Source: Mycogone perniciosa (lineage: Eukaryota; Ascomycota; Sordariomycetes; Hypocreales; Hypocreaceae). Taken from it: DNA of 64,000 nucleotides. Below, piece after piece: positions 24,085-35,032 of this stretch (within the stretch, counting starts at the first letter, position 1; each line of letters starts with the position of its first letter). The stretch covers positions 1 to 64,000 of the forward strand of contig JAOALB010000016.1 of NCBI GenBank assembly GCA_025331125.1. Direction: 5' to 3'. The notes under the pieces were generated by a model. That model searched no databases. It worked only from the letters and a program-made list of their open reading frames with translations, and had not been told where the DNA came from. The translations under genes and the position numbers were made by a program.

Positions 24085-26612
24085 ATGAGCGAGGATCAAC
24101 GACCTTCCAGGCATGTTCGATCCCTCGGCCTCCCGACTCTCCAGTTCCTCAATGTCTTCCTTGACTGACCTGATCTCTATCCAGCAGCTTTGGAGATCCA
24201 AACGCTCAGCCGCCTACACCGCAACAAACCCCAGCCTCGGCCGTTTTCCCGAGTCCCGTTTTCGAGACCCCCAAGCATCCTCACGGCTCCTTCGCAGACT
24301 CCAGTGGCCTGACGCCTCGCTTTGCTGAAGACTATTCCGTCTTCAACTCGACGCCGGGCAACCTACGGGGTACGCAGGGCCCTTTTGCCGACTTCATCCC
24401 GGGCGGCCACCTGAGCTCTTCGTTGGGACACAAGAGGCTGCTTTCTGTTGAAGAGCTTGCGGTTGAGATTGCAACACGGGCAACCCTCCCTTCGGCCAAT
24501 CCTCACGTACCACTGCCTCCCGTTGAGCCATCCCGACGCTTGCCTTCTTCCCCGGCTTCCTTGATTCTCTCGGCGAAGGGGCACTCGGCTGATTCTGACG
24601 CCCATCTAAGTCCCACTTTCTATAGTAAGCATAACACCGCCAAGTCACTCAAGAAAGCCCGTCGAGGTACCCTTGATCGCTCCGATCCGCCCCAGATTCT
24701 ATCGCCGCCGCCGTCGGCTCGCAAGGGGGAGCAGACGCTCGCCCCCAAGGTCAACATGCAAGATGACCAGCACTACGGCCACCCAGACTTTAATGAACAC
24801 CTCCAGGCTCACGAGATGGCAGCAATGATGGGCAATGCCGGTGACATGTTCGGATACCCGATGTCTGCTCCTCCCACGGCGCAGGCCGGTTTCTGGGATC
24901 CAGCTATGGGGATGGACCTGGACTTCAATGCTGGAGCTGCCTTTTTTCAACCGTCACATCGCCACACCGGTTCGTTTGATTGGAATAGCGAGATCCAACT
25001 GTTTCAAGACCCGTGTCCGCCGCCGCCGCCGCCCTCGTCGAACCAGGAAAATGTACAGCCACATGTACAACAACAACAACATCACCATCTTCAACAACAG
25101 CAGCAGCAGCAACATCAACAGCCACAACATCATGTTCAACCAGCTCGGCGAGAAAGGGCACTGGCCCCGAAACCACCGACAACCGAACAAGTTGGCGTTC
25201 CAACAAGCTCCGCGATGCAAGCGACATTTCATACCTCGATAGATGATCCATTCGGCATGGTGAGATCCATAGATGGTGTTAACCCGGGTCTGCTGCACAG
25301 TCGTCCTCAGACATCGGCAATGGAGACCGACTTCCACTCTGTTGTTGATCCTGGGTCTGCTGAGGTCGCTGTCGCAGAGGCAGCCAACTCGCGCCCAATC
25401 GCTCAACCCCGTCGAACAAGCGGCACAAAGGAGGCTAAAAAGGGCAAAATGCCAGATCGCTCCTTTACAAGTTCCCCGGTGAAGTCATCCGTTCAACCCG
25501 GTCTGGGTCGAAGCAACAGCGAGAATAGAGGAAAGAAGGCCTTGGGGCGTGGAACTCTGCCAACACTGGCCCCTGCCATACGGCCAACGCCACAACCTAG
25601 CAGCTCTAACAATAATGCGGAAGCAGGGAGGCCAGCACCGCGGCCATCTGGGAGGATATCGCCCCTTAAGAACCAACGACGACTTTCCAGTCTCGCATCG
25701 ATCCCAGAATCTGTCTCTCAGCCTCAACTTGGACGGCCTCGTACGTCGGTACGGTTTACCATTGATGCGCACGGGCGGGCCCGAGCAGAAACAACCGTCC
25801 TGGCCGACGAGCCCGGTTCCTCTGGAGGCATAACCCGCAGCCGAAGTTCCCGAGAGCTTTCAACGACACGAAGAAGTTGGGACTCGTCCGATGGTGAATC
25901 GTCAACGGACGAGGATCCCATCATCATTCCCAGCCGAAATAGCTCGTTTAATGCGTCATTTGCATTGCCGGATCCCCGCAAGCCTGTAGGCTCCATCTTT
26001 CACCCAGCCCGGCGGAGTATCAGTGATAGGAGCACTAGTACCTCGACTACCTTTGATGGACCTGGTGCGTTGCCTAACGAGGAAAGTGAGGTGGAAACTG
26101 TCATGCATGACCATGAGAAGGGGGGTGACGCAGCAAGCGAACTACGCAAGGTGGTTGAGGATCGACAAAAACGATCTATGCAGATGGAGAATGCGCGATC
26201 ACAGCGGTTCCTGAACACATCCAACCTCGGTAGCTTTAATGGCAGCACCATCTCTCCGGTCAGTCTGACGGACTCAACCTATGGCACAGACGGACAAGGA
26301 GTCCGGTGTGTGTGCAATAAGAAAGAAGTCGACGAGGGAAATGGTTTTATGCTTCAATGGTATGGTAGCACGTGTGATGGCCATTTAAGATGCAGAATGT
26401 GACTGACATGACCTGTGTGTAGCGAATCGTGTGAGATGTGGCTTCACGGAAGATGCCTCAACATCACCAAACGCACCATGCCGAGCGTGTATATCTGCGG
26501 ATTCTGTGCCAACACTGGAAGTATGGCAGCAAGACGGGTGCGGGACACCGGACGTGGACAGACATCTGTCTTGTCCTCTCTCGCAAACAAAACCTTTCGG
26601 TCATTCCGGTGA
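24085..26612 (+). CDS. PHD-finger protein with long disordered N-terminus
   Basis: Exons 24085-24110, 24185-26359 and 26423-26612 join in phase to 796 residues. The start MSEDQRPS is in a 26-nt exon followed by a GC donor (AG/GCATGT). The next GT donor would break the frame, so a GC-AG intron is favoured. The acceptor is CAGCAG, so one serine may be optional. Most of the protein is disordered, with a Gln/His tract near residues 310-335 and Ser/Arg-rich stretches. The C-terminus is a PHD finger in C4HC3 order: C-V-C, then CESC, WLHGRC, and YICGFC. The last intron splits the third cysteine codon. PHD fingers read histone tails, commonly methylated H3K4. A nuclear chromatin role is inferred. The exact complex is not known, though fungal Cti6/Set3-type proteins share a single PHD. 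Confidence 0.85.
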
Positions 26613-27192
26613 CCGAGTTGAGAATAACAAGTATCGAAGGAGTAAACAAGGACCCGCTAGGGCATTCGGAATCGTTTCATGTGTCATGTTGAATAAAGAC
26701 TAAAGGGCTCTCTGCCGCAGCCGTTACTAGGGATATGTAGACGAGCATACATAGGATACCCTGAGAACTATACGTAATGAGTCTGAATCAAACAACCAGT
26801 ATAGGAATTGAACCATCAACGAGGGGAGACACGAATGGGCCATTAATGCATGAAATATATGTTGAGGTTCGAGAGCACTGGTTATGTCCATGACGTATCC
26901 ACTAGGGTCTCAAGGCCCAGTAGGGAGGCTGGTAAGCAAGACTATAGACTTGTCTAATAGCCCGTTAGTGAAGAACCTTGTGCAGGGCATAGGGCAGCTC
27001 TAGGAAGTTGCCATTCGCAATGCTTATGCTTGAGATCTTCTATTCAGGGAATTGGAGTTTGTGGGCAGATTTGCAACTATCGGCCCGATAACGAAAGACA
27101 TAGAGTACTATTATTGTCCGTCATCCGTGTTCTTCAACTGACGATGAAATCCCGGAAAGCTGACGATACGATTCCATACGACTAGTAAGACT

Positions 27193-27256
27193 ATACGGAG
27201 TACGGAGCAGATAGGATAGATAGTATTAGCAGAACGAAGTACTCCGTACTCCGTAT
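27193..27256. repeat. 15-bp inverted repeat of TACGGAG units
   Basis: Arms 27193-27207 and 27242-27256 are exact reverse complements (ATACGGAGTACGGAG on the left), separated by 34 bases. It would form a stem-loop or cruciform in the leucine gene promoter, about 235 bases upstream of the start. Confidence 0.85.
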
Positions 27257-27326
27257 GTACTAGTGATACCCGGAAACTACCTTGGGGTAAGCCGAAAGTG
27301 GGGCGCACAGCTCATGGCTGAGTGAG

Positions 27327-27341
27327 TGACTCCGACTTCGG
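27327..27341 (+). promoter_or_regulatory. Overlapping Gcn4/CPC1 core (TGACTC) and Leu3-type CCG-N4-CGG site
   Basis: TGACTC at 27327-27332 shares its last base with CCGACTTCGG at 27332-27341, about 150 bases upstream of the isopropylmalate dehydrogenase start. TGACTC is the core bound by Gcn4/CPC1/CpcA in general amino-acid control. CCG-N4-CGG is the spacing bound by the Zn2Cys6 regulator Leu3, which senses the intermediate isopropylmalate. Seeing both in the right promoter is the argument; neither site is proven. Confidence 0.5.
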
Positions 27342-27489
27342 AAGTGCGGGGGGAGGAGGGGCATACCGATAAAACTTCCGATATACGGTAACTTTCTCCG
27401 ATAAAAGGTAGAAGCAGAACCTCAACGTCTTCGAGCAATTCACCAATTGCCATCTTTTTAGAGGACTTTTATCACATTCGACATTCAAG

Positions 27490-28870
27490 ATGGCAGAGCA
27501 CAACATTGTGGTGTTTGGCGGTGATCATGCTGGCCCAGAGGTGAGCTTTTGAACGGCTTGAGAGCTTGAGAGCTTGGGGAGCTTGGCTAATGTGCACCTA
27601 GGTTGTGGCCGAGGCGATCAAGGTATGTTTGCACGCATACAAAGCGACACGATTCCATCTCCAATATCTGGTACTGATCCATTCAAAATTAGGTGATCAA
27701 GGCTGTCGAGCAACATAGCCCTAGCGCGGGCAAGTTCAATCTCCACGACCACCTACTGGGAGGTGTAAGTTGTCCACGCGACTCCCCGAGCTCTCCCTTT
27801 CCCTTCCACAAGAGAAGCAAAGACTAACCTGTTCCTTTTTTCTCCACAACAGTGCTCCATCGACGTCACAGGCAGCCCTCTCACCGACGAAGCCCTCGAC
27901 GCCGCCAAATCCGCCGACGCCGTCCTCCTCGGCGCCATCGGCGGTCCCAAATGGGGCACCGGTACCGTCCGTCCGGAGCAAGGCCTCCTCAGGCTGCGCA
28001 AGGAGATGGGTACGTACGGAAACCTGCGTCCATGCTTCTTCGCCTCGGAGGCGTTGGTCGAGTACTCACCCCTTAAGGCGGAAGTGTGCCGCGGCACGGA
28101 CTTTGTCATCGTCCGAGAGTTGACGGGCGGTATTTACTTCGGCGACCGTAAGGAGGACGATGGCTCCGGCACGGCGTGGGACATGGAGCCGTATTCGCGG
28201 GCGGAGATCGAGCGCGTGGCGAGACTGGCTGGATTCCTCGCCAGAGGCAGGGGGGAGAAGAGGGTGTGGTCGCTGGATAAGGCGAACGTGCTGGCAACGA
28301 GCCGTCTGTGGCGCAAGGTCATGACGGAGACGTTTGAGAAGGAGTTTCCGGACTTAAAGGTCGAGCACCAGTTGATCGACAGCGCGGCGATGATCATGGT
28401 GAAGAACCCTACCGGCCTGAACGGTGTGGTGGTCACGAGCAATCTGTTTGGCGATATTGTGAGCGATGAGGCGAGTGTGATTCCGGGCAGTATCGGATTG
28501 TTGCCTAGTGCGAGCTTGAGCGGCATTCCGGATGGGAATGGCAAGTGCAATGGCATTTATGAGCCTATCCACGGTATGTGTTGTTCTTTTCTTCTACTCT
28601 CTTTTGTTATTCTGGTTGCTAATCAAGGGTGCAGGTTCTGCGCCGGACATTTCTGGCAAGGGTATCGTTAACCCTATCGGCACGATTCTGTCTGTCGCCA
28701 TGATGCTGCGCTACTCGCTTAACCTCCCCAAGGAGGCCAAGGCAGTTGAAGATGCTGTCAAAGTGGCCATCGACTCTGGTCTAAGAACCAAGGATATGGG
28801 CGGCAGCTCGGGAACTAAGGAGGCCGGTGAGGAGATTGTCAAGCAACTGGTCAAGATCCTCCAGGGCTAG
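27490..28870 (+). CDS. leu2: 3-isopropylmalate dehydrogenase (leucine biosynthesis)
   Basis: Five exons (27490-27540, 27602-27622, 27693-27764, 27853-28573, 28635-28870) join in phase to 366 residues, the usual length. It oxidises and decarboxylates 3-isopropylmalate with NAD+ to give 2-oxoisocaproate, the step before leucine. The N-terminal strand and nucleotide region is split over three short exons (NIVVFGGDHAGPE, then VVAEAIK in a 21-nt exon). AVLLGAIGGPKW, the substrate-binding arginines around RPEQGLLRLRKEMGTYGNLRP, and the family signature NLFGDIVSDEASVIPGSIGL at residues 245-264 are all present. The C-terminus has GSAPDISGKGIVNPIG. There is no mitochondrial targeting peptide, so it is probably cytosolic. 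Its promoter carries likely Leu3 and CPC1 sites. Confidence 0.97.
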
Positions 28871-29542
28871 ACATTTTCGAGGGAAAGGGGGGAACTATTG
28901 TGCAATGGATCATTAATGCAAAACAAATGACGGATTTCGTTAACGGAATGGATAGGGTAAAAAGGGATAGCATGAGAAATCGTCACCGATGGCGGTGGCC
29001 TATGAATGATATGAAACTGAGAAGCCGACCTCGTCTGATCTTCAAGTGTCCAAACGAGAATTGAAATAGGGCTAAGTTGAGGGGAGAAAAGAGCTGGGAA
29101 GTGTCTCTCTAACACTCTAGAGGAACAACCGCAATTAGGCAGTGAGTTGGAAACGTCATTCACCCAAGAATTACACTGCATGGCGTGAAGGCTACGTGCA
29201 GGACCAGCGAGTATATAAACAGCAAACAGGCCCCCCTTTCCAAACCACAAACTTCTTTTCTCACACATATACACACAACCACATTTAAAGATAAAGCACA
29301 TACCGATACGGCATTTAAAGATACCGACTCTGCCTTCTCTTGATCCTCTTCGGGCGCATTAACAATCATCTGTCTTCTTAAATGGACTTGTGATACCTCA
29401 GCCACAGGCGCTTGCTTCTTTGACAAACAACATTCTTTACGGCCACATCCGCCTATCTACCTTGATCACTGGTTTTTTCAACATCAGCGTGCGATCAGTC
29501 CTGATTGTTTTTGCTACCTGTCTGGAGAGGTATGCCCACTCG

Positions 29543-29561
29543 TCTCTCTCTCTCTCTCTCC
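29543..29561. repeat. (TC)n microsatellite
   Basis: Run of TC dinucleotides followed by more pyrimidines to about 29578, in intergenic DNA. Confidence 0.8.
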
Positions 29562-31507
29562 CCTTTCCCTCTCTTTAGGTATGATGACAGGGGCAAGTTG
29601 CCAGACACCTATATCCGTGCCATACATCCACATACCAATCCACAGATTGGTATCAAGTACTGAATTGTCGAACCCTATTCATTCATTGGACAGCGGCTGA
29701 TCAGTTAGTTCTCTCTATCAATCCCCTCTTCCTCTCTTTACGATACGAGCCCTTTTGCCAAAGACCTCAGGCTATGCTTTTATGGTCCGGGAGACACAGG
29801 TTGTTCAGAAGTATTCACCAACTCGGCTGATCTGAGAATAATGGCTTTTTATTTTATTTTCTCTCCTCTGTTGACCATGACTGGCTCTCAATAGACCCAA
29901 GCTCAGCTGGGAGCAGTGCTCTGGGCTCCAGGGCTTGCTAAAGAAATTCGAAGGGAGAGAGATGAGATGCCCCAGTCCCGTCGATGCAGAAAGCTTGGAA
30001 AACTTTCTCTCTAACACACCCCGAACATGTCCACCCACAAGACATCGTACCCTCTGACGAACTCGAAAAACGTCTCGCGTATATCCACGATATACAATCC
30101 CTTGTTCGAGAATCAGCTGATTACGATCTGCGATACGGCCATGGGTCAACCTCCCGTGATTGGCTGTACTCAAATGCCACCATATCCAGCAGACCCCAAC
30201 GGCTAGGGATAACTATCAGCAACAACTATTCGACCTTCATCTCCTCTACAAAAAGCAGAAAGTAGGACCTGGCCAGAACTCGGGTACTCTATCTTCTGAA
30301 CAGCGCTCCAACCGAGGTCTAGCAGGGCATCATTCGTCCCGTCCTATCCTGAATATAGCTCTACCACCTAAGCATTCTCTACTCGGGATTCGCTTGCCTT
30401 CTGGAAAGACGTGACGGTCGTCTCGAAGATACTCTGCAAATAGCCATTGTTGCTAAAGGGGAACACGAACAAAACCTACAGCCTCTCTATTCATTGACAG
30501 CGTCTCGACGACGAACTCTATGGCCGGAGTGAAGTGACGCGTTCAGCTCCGTGAAGAATGGGCAGATACGTTGGTTTCGCTCTTGTTCAAATTCCGATTC
30601 ACCAGCGACTTTAGAGTGCGACCCAGATCTCTTTGAGTTCAAGTTGCCCAAGAACTAGGCTAAATTTGCCGAGAAGCACGCGAGAGTTCTTCCATACGGC
30701 GCAGCTGAGACGCGAAGAATTGCCTGACCAAAATACGGCAAGTGGATAGAGTGATATCAGTAACCCAAAACAAAGCTGGAAGATTCGACCTCCCTTCAGA
30801 GATGATTCTCAAATGTCTGCTGTTGGCACTTTGAAGCAAGTCTTTCAATGATGTGTCATTGCTCAAGTATTTGGATATACTGACTTCTCACCTTCAAAAT
30901 CAGTTCATAATAGGTCAAATACCCTAAGGAGTTGGTCAGCGGATGAGAACGCCCGGCTATTAGCCCTGCGAGCTGCGGCACTGGGTGGCCTGATATTGTC
31001 AAGTCGCTCTCCTTATTCAAAATAGGGAGACTAGAATGCTTTCCTTCCAACACTACACTAACATTCAGTAAACACAACAACACTCCCCATCGTCGTTGTG
31101 CATCGCCCTTGCATAGGCTCGCCATGCCTGCTTGGCACATCCCCAAAAGCGGATCATGGAGAAGGTATGAAGCCATAGCGTGTTTGATATGACGAACAAC
31201 AGTCCCACTACTAACATGGGTGTCCGTGTTTCCAGTCACGCTATAAGACTCTCGGGATCGATACCCAGGGATTGCCACCAATATCAGTTCGGGGCAATAA
31301 AACATGACCCTCGAATACTGTTGCATGGCACCAGCCTCCCACTTTGGGGGGCTCTTGGCTGGCTATTTCTGCCGTGTTGAAACAGGTCAAACAACCAGCT
31401 TCTTTGTCTCGAAATGTGAGTATTATCATATTCCTTCCCTTGGCCTTCTCTTCCCGCTAGGAACTACAGTCATGTCAGTTGCCTCGCGAAGCAGCTGAAA
31501 AAGCTCA

Positions 31508-32122
31508 TTGTTACGTGCTAACGTCATGGCCCCTCTAGTGATAAAATGCTCGCATGACCAACCATCTATGATCAAGGATGCGACTGCCCACCTCATTCTC
31601 CAACTGATTTACTGGATAAACAAACATCCTCCTCGTTCTCTCTTAAATAAGGGAGATGGTGATACGCCGTCAAGATATCTTTCGACTCGACCAGCGAGAG
31701 ATATCGCCCGATGCAACTACCGACGGCCGTATTCAAGATCCATGGACCGCGCTCTGCATAGAGATGCGTAGGAGCGAGTACCTGAACTCACTTCACCATC
31801 AGAGATGAGGAACGCCTATTTCTGGCTTGCAAGTATTCTCGGCTGGCGAGATTTTCGTCGGGAAGCTTCTTTCAAAAGGGGCCTCTCTCTCACGCCCGAG
31901 AAGTTGTACCTACGAAGAAAACACCAAAAATCTCTGACTATCTAGGGTGCAGACAGGCAGTTGGAAAACGTTCAATCTGAGGAGTGCGCTTATCAACTTG
32001 CACATACCGGAGTGAAGCCATATATGCCCTGTGCGATGGGATCTATCCAAGAAGACACCATCTTGACAGATACGGAAACACATCAGAGAGAAATGGTGTA
32101 TCTCCGTGTATCGGGTTGCTAA
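31508..32122 (+). pseudogene. Decayed coding-like segment, unknown family
   Basis: One frame stays mostly open over 615 bases. It is interrupted by TAG at 31769-31771 and at 31943-31945 and ends at TAA 32120-32122. Peptides such as WLASILGWRDFRREASF and GVKPYMPCAMGSIQEDT look protein-like, but a second frame (PDATTDGRIQDPWTAL) is also plausible over 31.69-31.79 kb, which suggests frameshifts. Both TAG stops can come from CAG by C-to-T change. No family is recognised, and an unusual multi-exon gene is not excluded. Confidence 0.25.
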
Positions 32123-32329
32123 GGTGGCACTGGGGCGCCGTGTTTGTCCTTTCTCAAACGCTGCATCAACCTCATGCCATTTCAAGTTTATGATAGGTTC
32201 TCGCCACCCAGACTGGTTCGGCCACCAGCAATCCCGTCTTCAGCTACGTTATATGAAGGCAATCGTAATAACGAACGAGAATGTGGTCAGAGAATCCAGC
32301 GGATACAGGGCTGGAGCGCTTGAACAGTA

Positions 32330-32884
32330 TTGCCCAAGACTACAAAACCACGCATCCGAAATATGCCAGAACATCAGCGCCACGTCATCCCTACCTGTCA
32401 AACAGACCAGGCCGATCCCAACGATGGGTTTCCCTCAAAGTTAGCTTTGGAAACGCGTCAGCACCTCGCGGTGCTTCGCTCGATCTTCGTTTGGCGGTCG
32501 ACTGTCCTTCTCGGAAGCATCATCAGGAGAACAATAAGGGGAAAGCTAGTGTGTTCTGCTCCATAAACTGGAGGCAGCATCCTGAATATGGTGCTTATGA
32601 ATCTCGGAGATGATCTCCCAGATCTATGGATGCCTCCAGATGATTTAACTATTGTGGTGGGGATCTCACGATCCCTAGCCAAACGCCCACAACGTCGTGC
32701 TTTAGCCCATGTTGCATTCCCAGTTCTAAGTTCAACATTAACTACCGACCCGAAGTCTACAGTTAAGAAGGAAATATTCATGACTCGAAATGAAGATCGA
32801 ACCTCTATGGGTTCCCGGGGGAAGATTTCCACAGCAATCTGGACGTTCTTCGAATGGGTCGGCTTGCTCGAGATATCCGTGTGA
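32330..32884 (+). pseudogene. Decayed coding-like segment, unknown family
   Basis: 185 codons in one frame broken only by TAA at 32564-32566, which could come from CAA. The second part (LPDLWMPPDDLTIVVGISRSL) reads like a real protein core. Another frame is open before it (32281-32613). It is probably the downstream part of the same lost locus as 31508-32122. Confidence 0.25.
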
Positions 32885-33741
32885 AGGAGGGAATAGCCCA
32901 AGATACTCGGGTCTGCAGTCCTGCTGAGATGACACATCCAAAAGGACCATTCTTCGAGTCACTCACTTGGGAGGTGAAGCTCTTTACCCTCTTTATCGCG
33001 CGCTTCTGTCTCGAAAACCCAATCCTCGGTTACTGCATCCAGTGTTGTCAGAACTGACAATGTCTTCTGGCAAATCCGGTGCCGTGGTAGACGGGGCTGA
33101 TACCCACATCGGAACAGAACAAGAATATACATGAACTGCTGCGAACACGAGACCCTAACGAGTGTGCCCGGGACGTTCGATTCCTTTGCACTACCCCTGA
33201 TATCATAGAACGCGGTGACCTGCTTTCCCGGGACATAACCCCCCTGTTACGGAGTTGGCAAGTGGCGTATATTTACCAATATCTGAGCCGCTGGTTATAT
33301 TCCTATACAGTTTACTGGTCAACATCGAATAGTCGCAGTGCACAAGATACTTCGAGCTCGCCTCGGTTAGGACGTTGGCCCCTATCCGCATCCACAGGTA
33401 TCGTGATCACAGTGCGATGACGATCTAATGCGCCGGGAGGATTGGCTTTTTCTACTATAGTATCATTACTGCTCTATCATTACTGCTCTATCATCCCATG
33501 TCGGACTAAACACCTTACAAATCCGGAGCTCACCTACCCAGGCTCAACGAGAACCACAACAAGCGCGGCCCCAGTTAGACCAAAGCATACAGCTCTCTTA
33601 GAGATAGAGAGTGAGTTCTAGGTCGTTTACTCAACGTTCAAGGGGCCACGCAAATTCGCAGGTCACTAAAACAACAAGATCACAGTTACGGAAGGCAACG
33701 GGCCGGGCGAGAAGAAAACCCTCCAGCTTGGGAACTCATGA

Positions 33742-34302
33742 CAGAGGGCAAACCGATTGCCAGAGCGCTATGCATGCACCATACAACCAAACGAGTACAT
33801 CACAAGAAACGATGGAGGGTTGAAACTCACTGAGATGTGGAAGGTAGTCGAGGTCACCACACACTGCTCGAAAGGATACACACATGACTGTTTCACGCCA
33901 GAATACAAGGGAAAAGGAAAAAAAAGGGTGAGGCGAACTTGGCCATAAAACTGTGCCCCCCCGGATGACGGCGACCCCGATGGATTCTACGTGGACTACG
34001 CAGTCCAGATGCATGGCCCTGTGATCTTGCGTTGAAACCGAGATCTGACGAACCAAGCTCCCAGGTATACGGAAAACATAGCTAAAGGAGAATTTCGAGC
34101 TGAGCTCTATGTGTTCTTGTGCCAAAACAGGCTGCACCGCTCCCTCTTGGTGAAAGGTAACCTCATCGCCATGAAGAAGTATATGCACGAGGGGCTACCC
34201 CCGTTCCCTCTGAATTGGAGGCCCCCTCTAACTGCAGCACTGGTGAAGGCCTTGAGGGAGAGTGAAAATGAGACGGTCCCGAGTGTCTCGGCCACAGCTT
34301 AG
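33742..34302 (+). pseudogene. Coding-like segment with two internal stops, unknown family
   Basis: One frame runs about 187 codons from just after a TGA at 33739-33741 to a stop at 34300-34302. It is broken by TAA at 33946-33948 and TGA at 34033-34035. Both stops can arise from CAA and CGA by C-to-T change, the kind made by repeat-induced point mutation. Peptides include DGGLKLTEMWKVVEVT, DPDGFYVDYAVQMHG and LPPFPLNWRPPLTAALVKAL. A spliced gene is an alternative, because GTGAGG near 33930 and CAG near 34000 and 34064 could be splice sites. No family recognised. Confidence 0.35.
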
Positions 34303-35032
34303 GCGTGGATTGAAGAGAGTGAGGAGATTGTGCCGGTTGCATAGCTGGAATAACGAGAAGAAGGAAGCCAATGACCTGTTATTTGAAGCAGCCAGAGTGT
34401 ATTATTTAGCCAGCTATTGGGGTTGCGTTGTTACACTGAGCGTTGTGTTACTCTGTATGTAAGTGTTGAATGGAGAGTTGTATGGGCCACTTGTGGCAGT
34501 ATCAATACTCTCTCACACAAAAAAGGAGAACGCATTGGATGGACGAAAATCATAGCATTAATGTCTGTGACAGTTGATAGCAAGCAATTGATGGGTAGAA
34601 TAAGCGACTGTGACACTCCCCGATACCTCGTATGATTCCTACGCCATATCTAAGACAACGGGGAGCAGTTGGAGGTTCGGATCGTTCGCGCGTAGGGCCT
34701 ATTTTATCAGAGGATACAAAGACATGCCTACGATCGTTACGTTCTTTGTTGCAGGGAATTGTCTTCTTTACTTTGCATGTACGAGAAACCATTTTGTAGT
34801 ATACCTAAGTTAAGGACCCGGATAGCAACTGAGCCATTGAGATGAGACCGTTCGCCGCCCACCGGACAATCGACCGCAAACTGATGGTCAAACTTTTTTT
34901 CTCTTTTTCAACTATCAAACACGTAGGGCTTGGTTTCCTCCACACACATGTGTTTCTATGCGGGAGTTGGTATATGCCCAATCCATCAGCCAGGGAAAGG
35001 GTCTTTGAGTCTCTTCATGGGTGAGAGCGCGC

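Larger units (their letters stand above)
26613..27489. other. Intergenic; promoter of the leucine gene
   Basis: About 880 bases. Contains a 15-bp inverted repeat (27193-27256) and, near the gene, a TGACTC/CCG-N4-CGG control element (27327-27341). No other gene. Confidence 0.6.
28871..35032. other. Gene-poor region of about 6.2 kb with decayed coding-like segments
   Basis: No intact gene is supported. It begins with the 3' region of the leucine gene, then a CT microsatellite (about 29543-29561). From about 29.9 to 34.3 kb the plus strand shows coding-like peptides in changing frames, cut by stops; the best stretches are listed separately as possible pseudogenes. Two or even three frames are often open at once, so the original frame cannot be read with confidence. 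The region may be one large lost gene or several. Confidence 0.4.

Noticed and set aside
28871..35032. Search for an LTR retrotransposon in the gene desert
   Set aside because: No reverse transcriptase, integrase or protease motifs and no matching long terminal repeats were recognised by eye.
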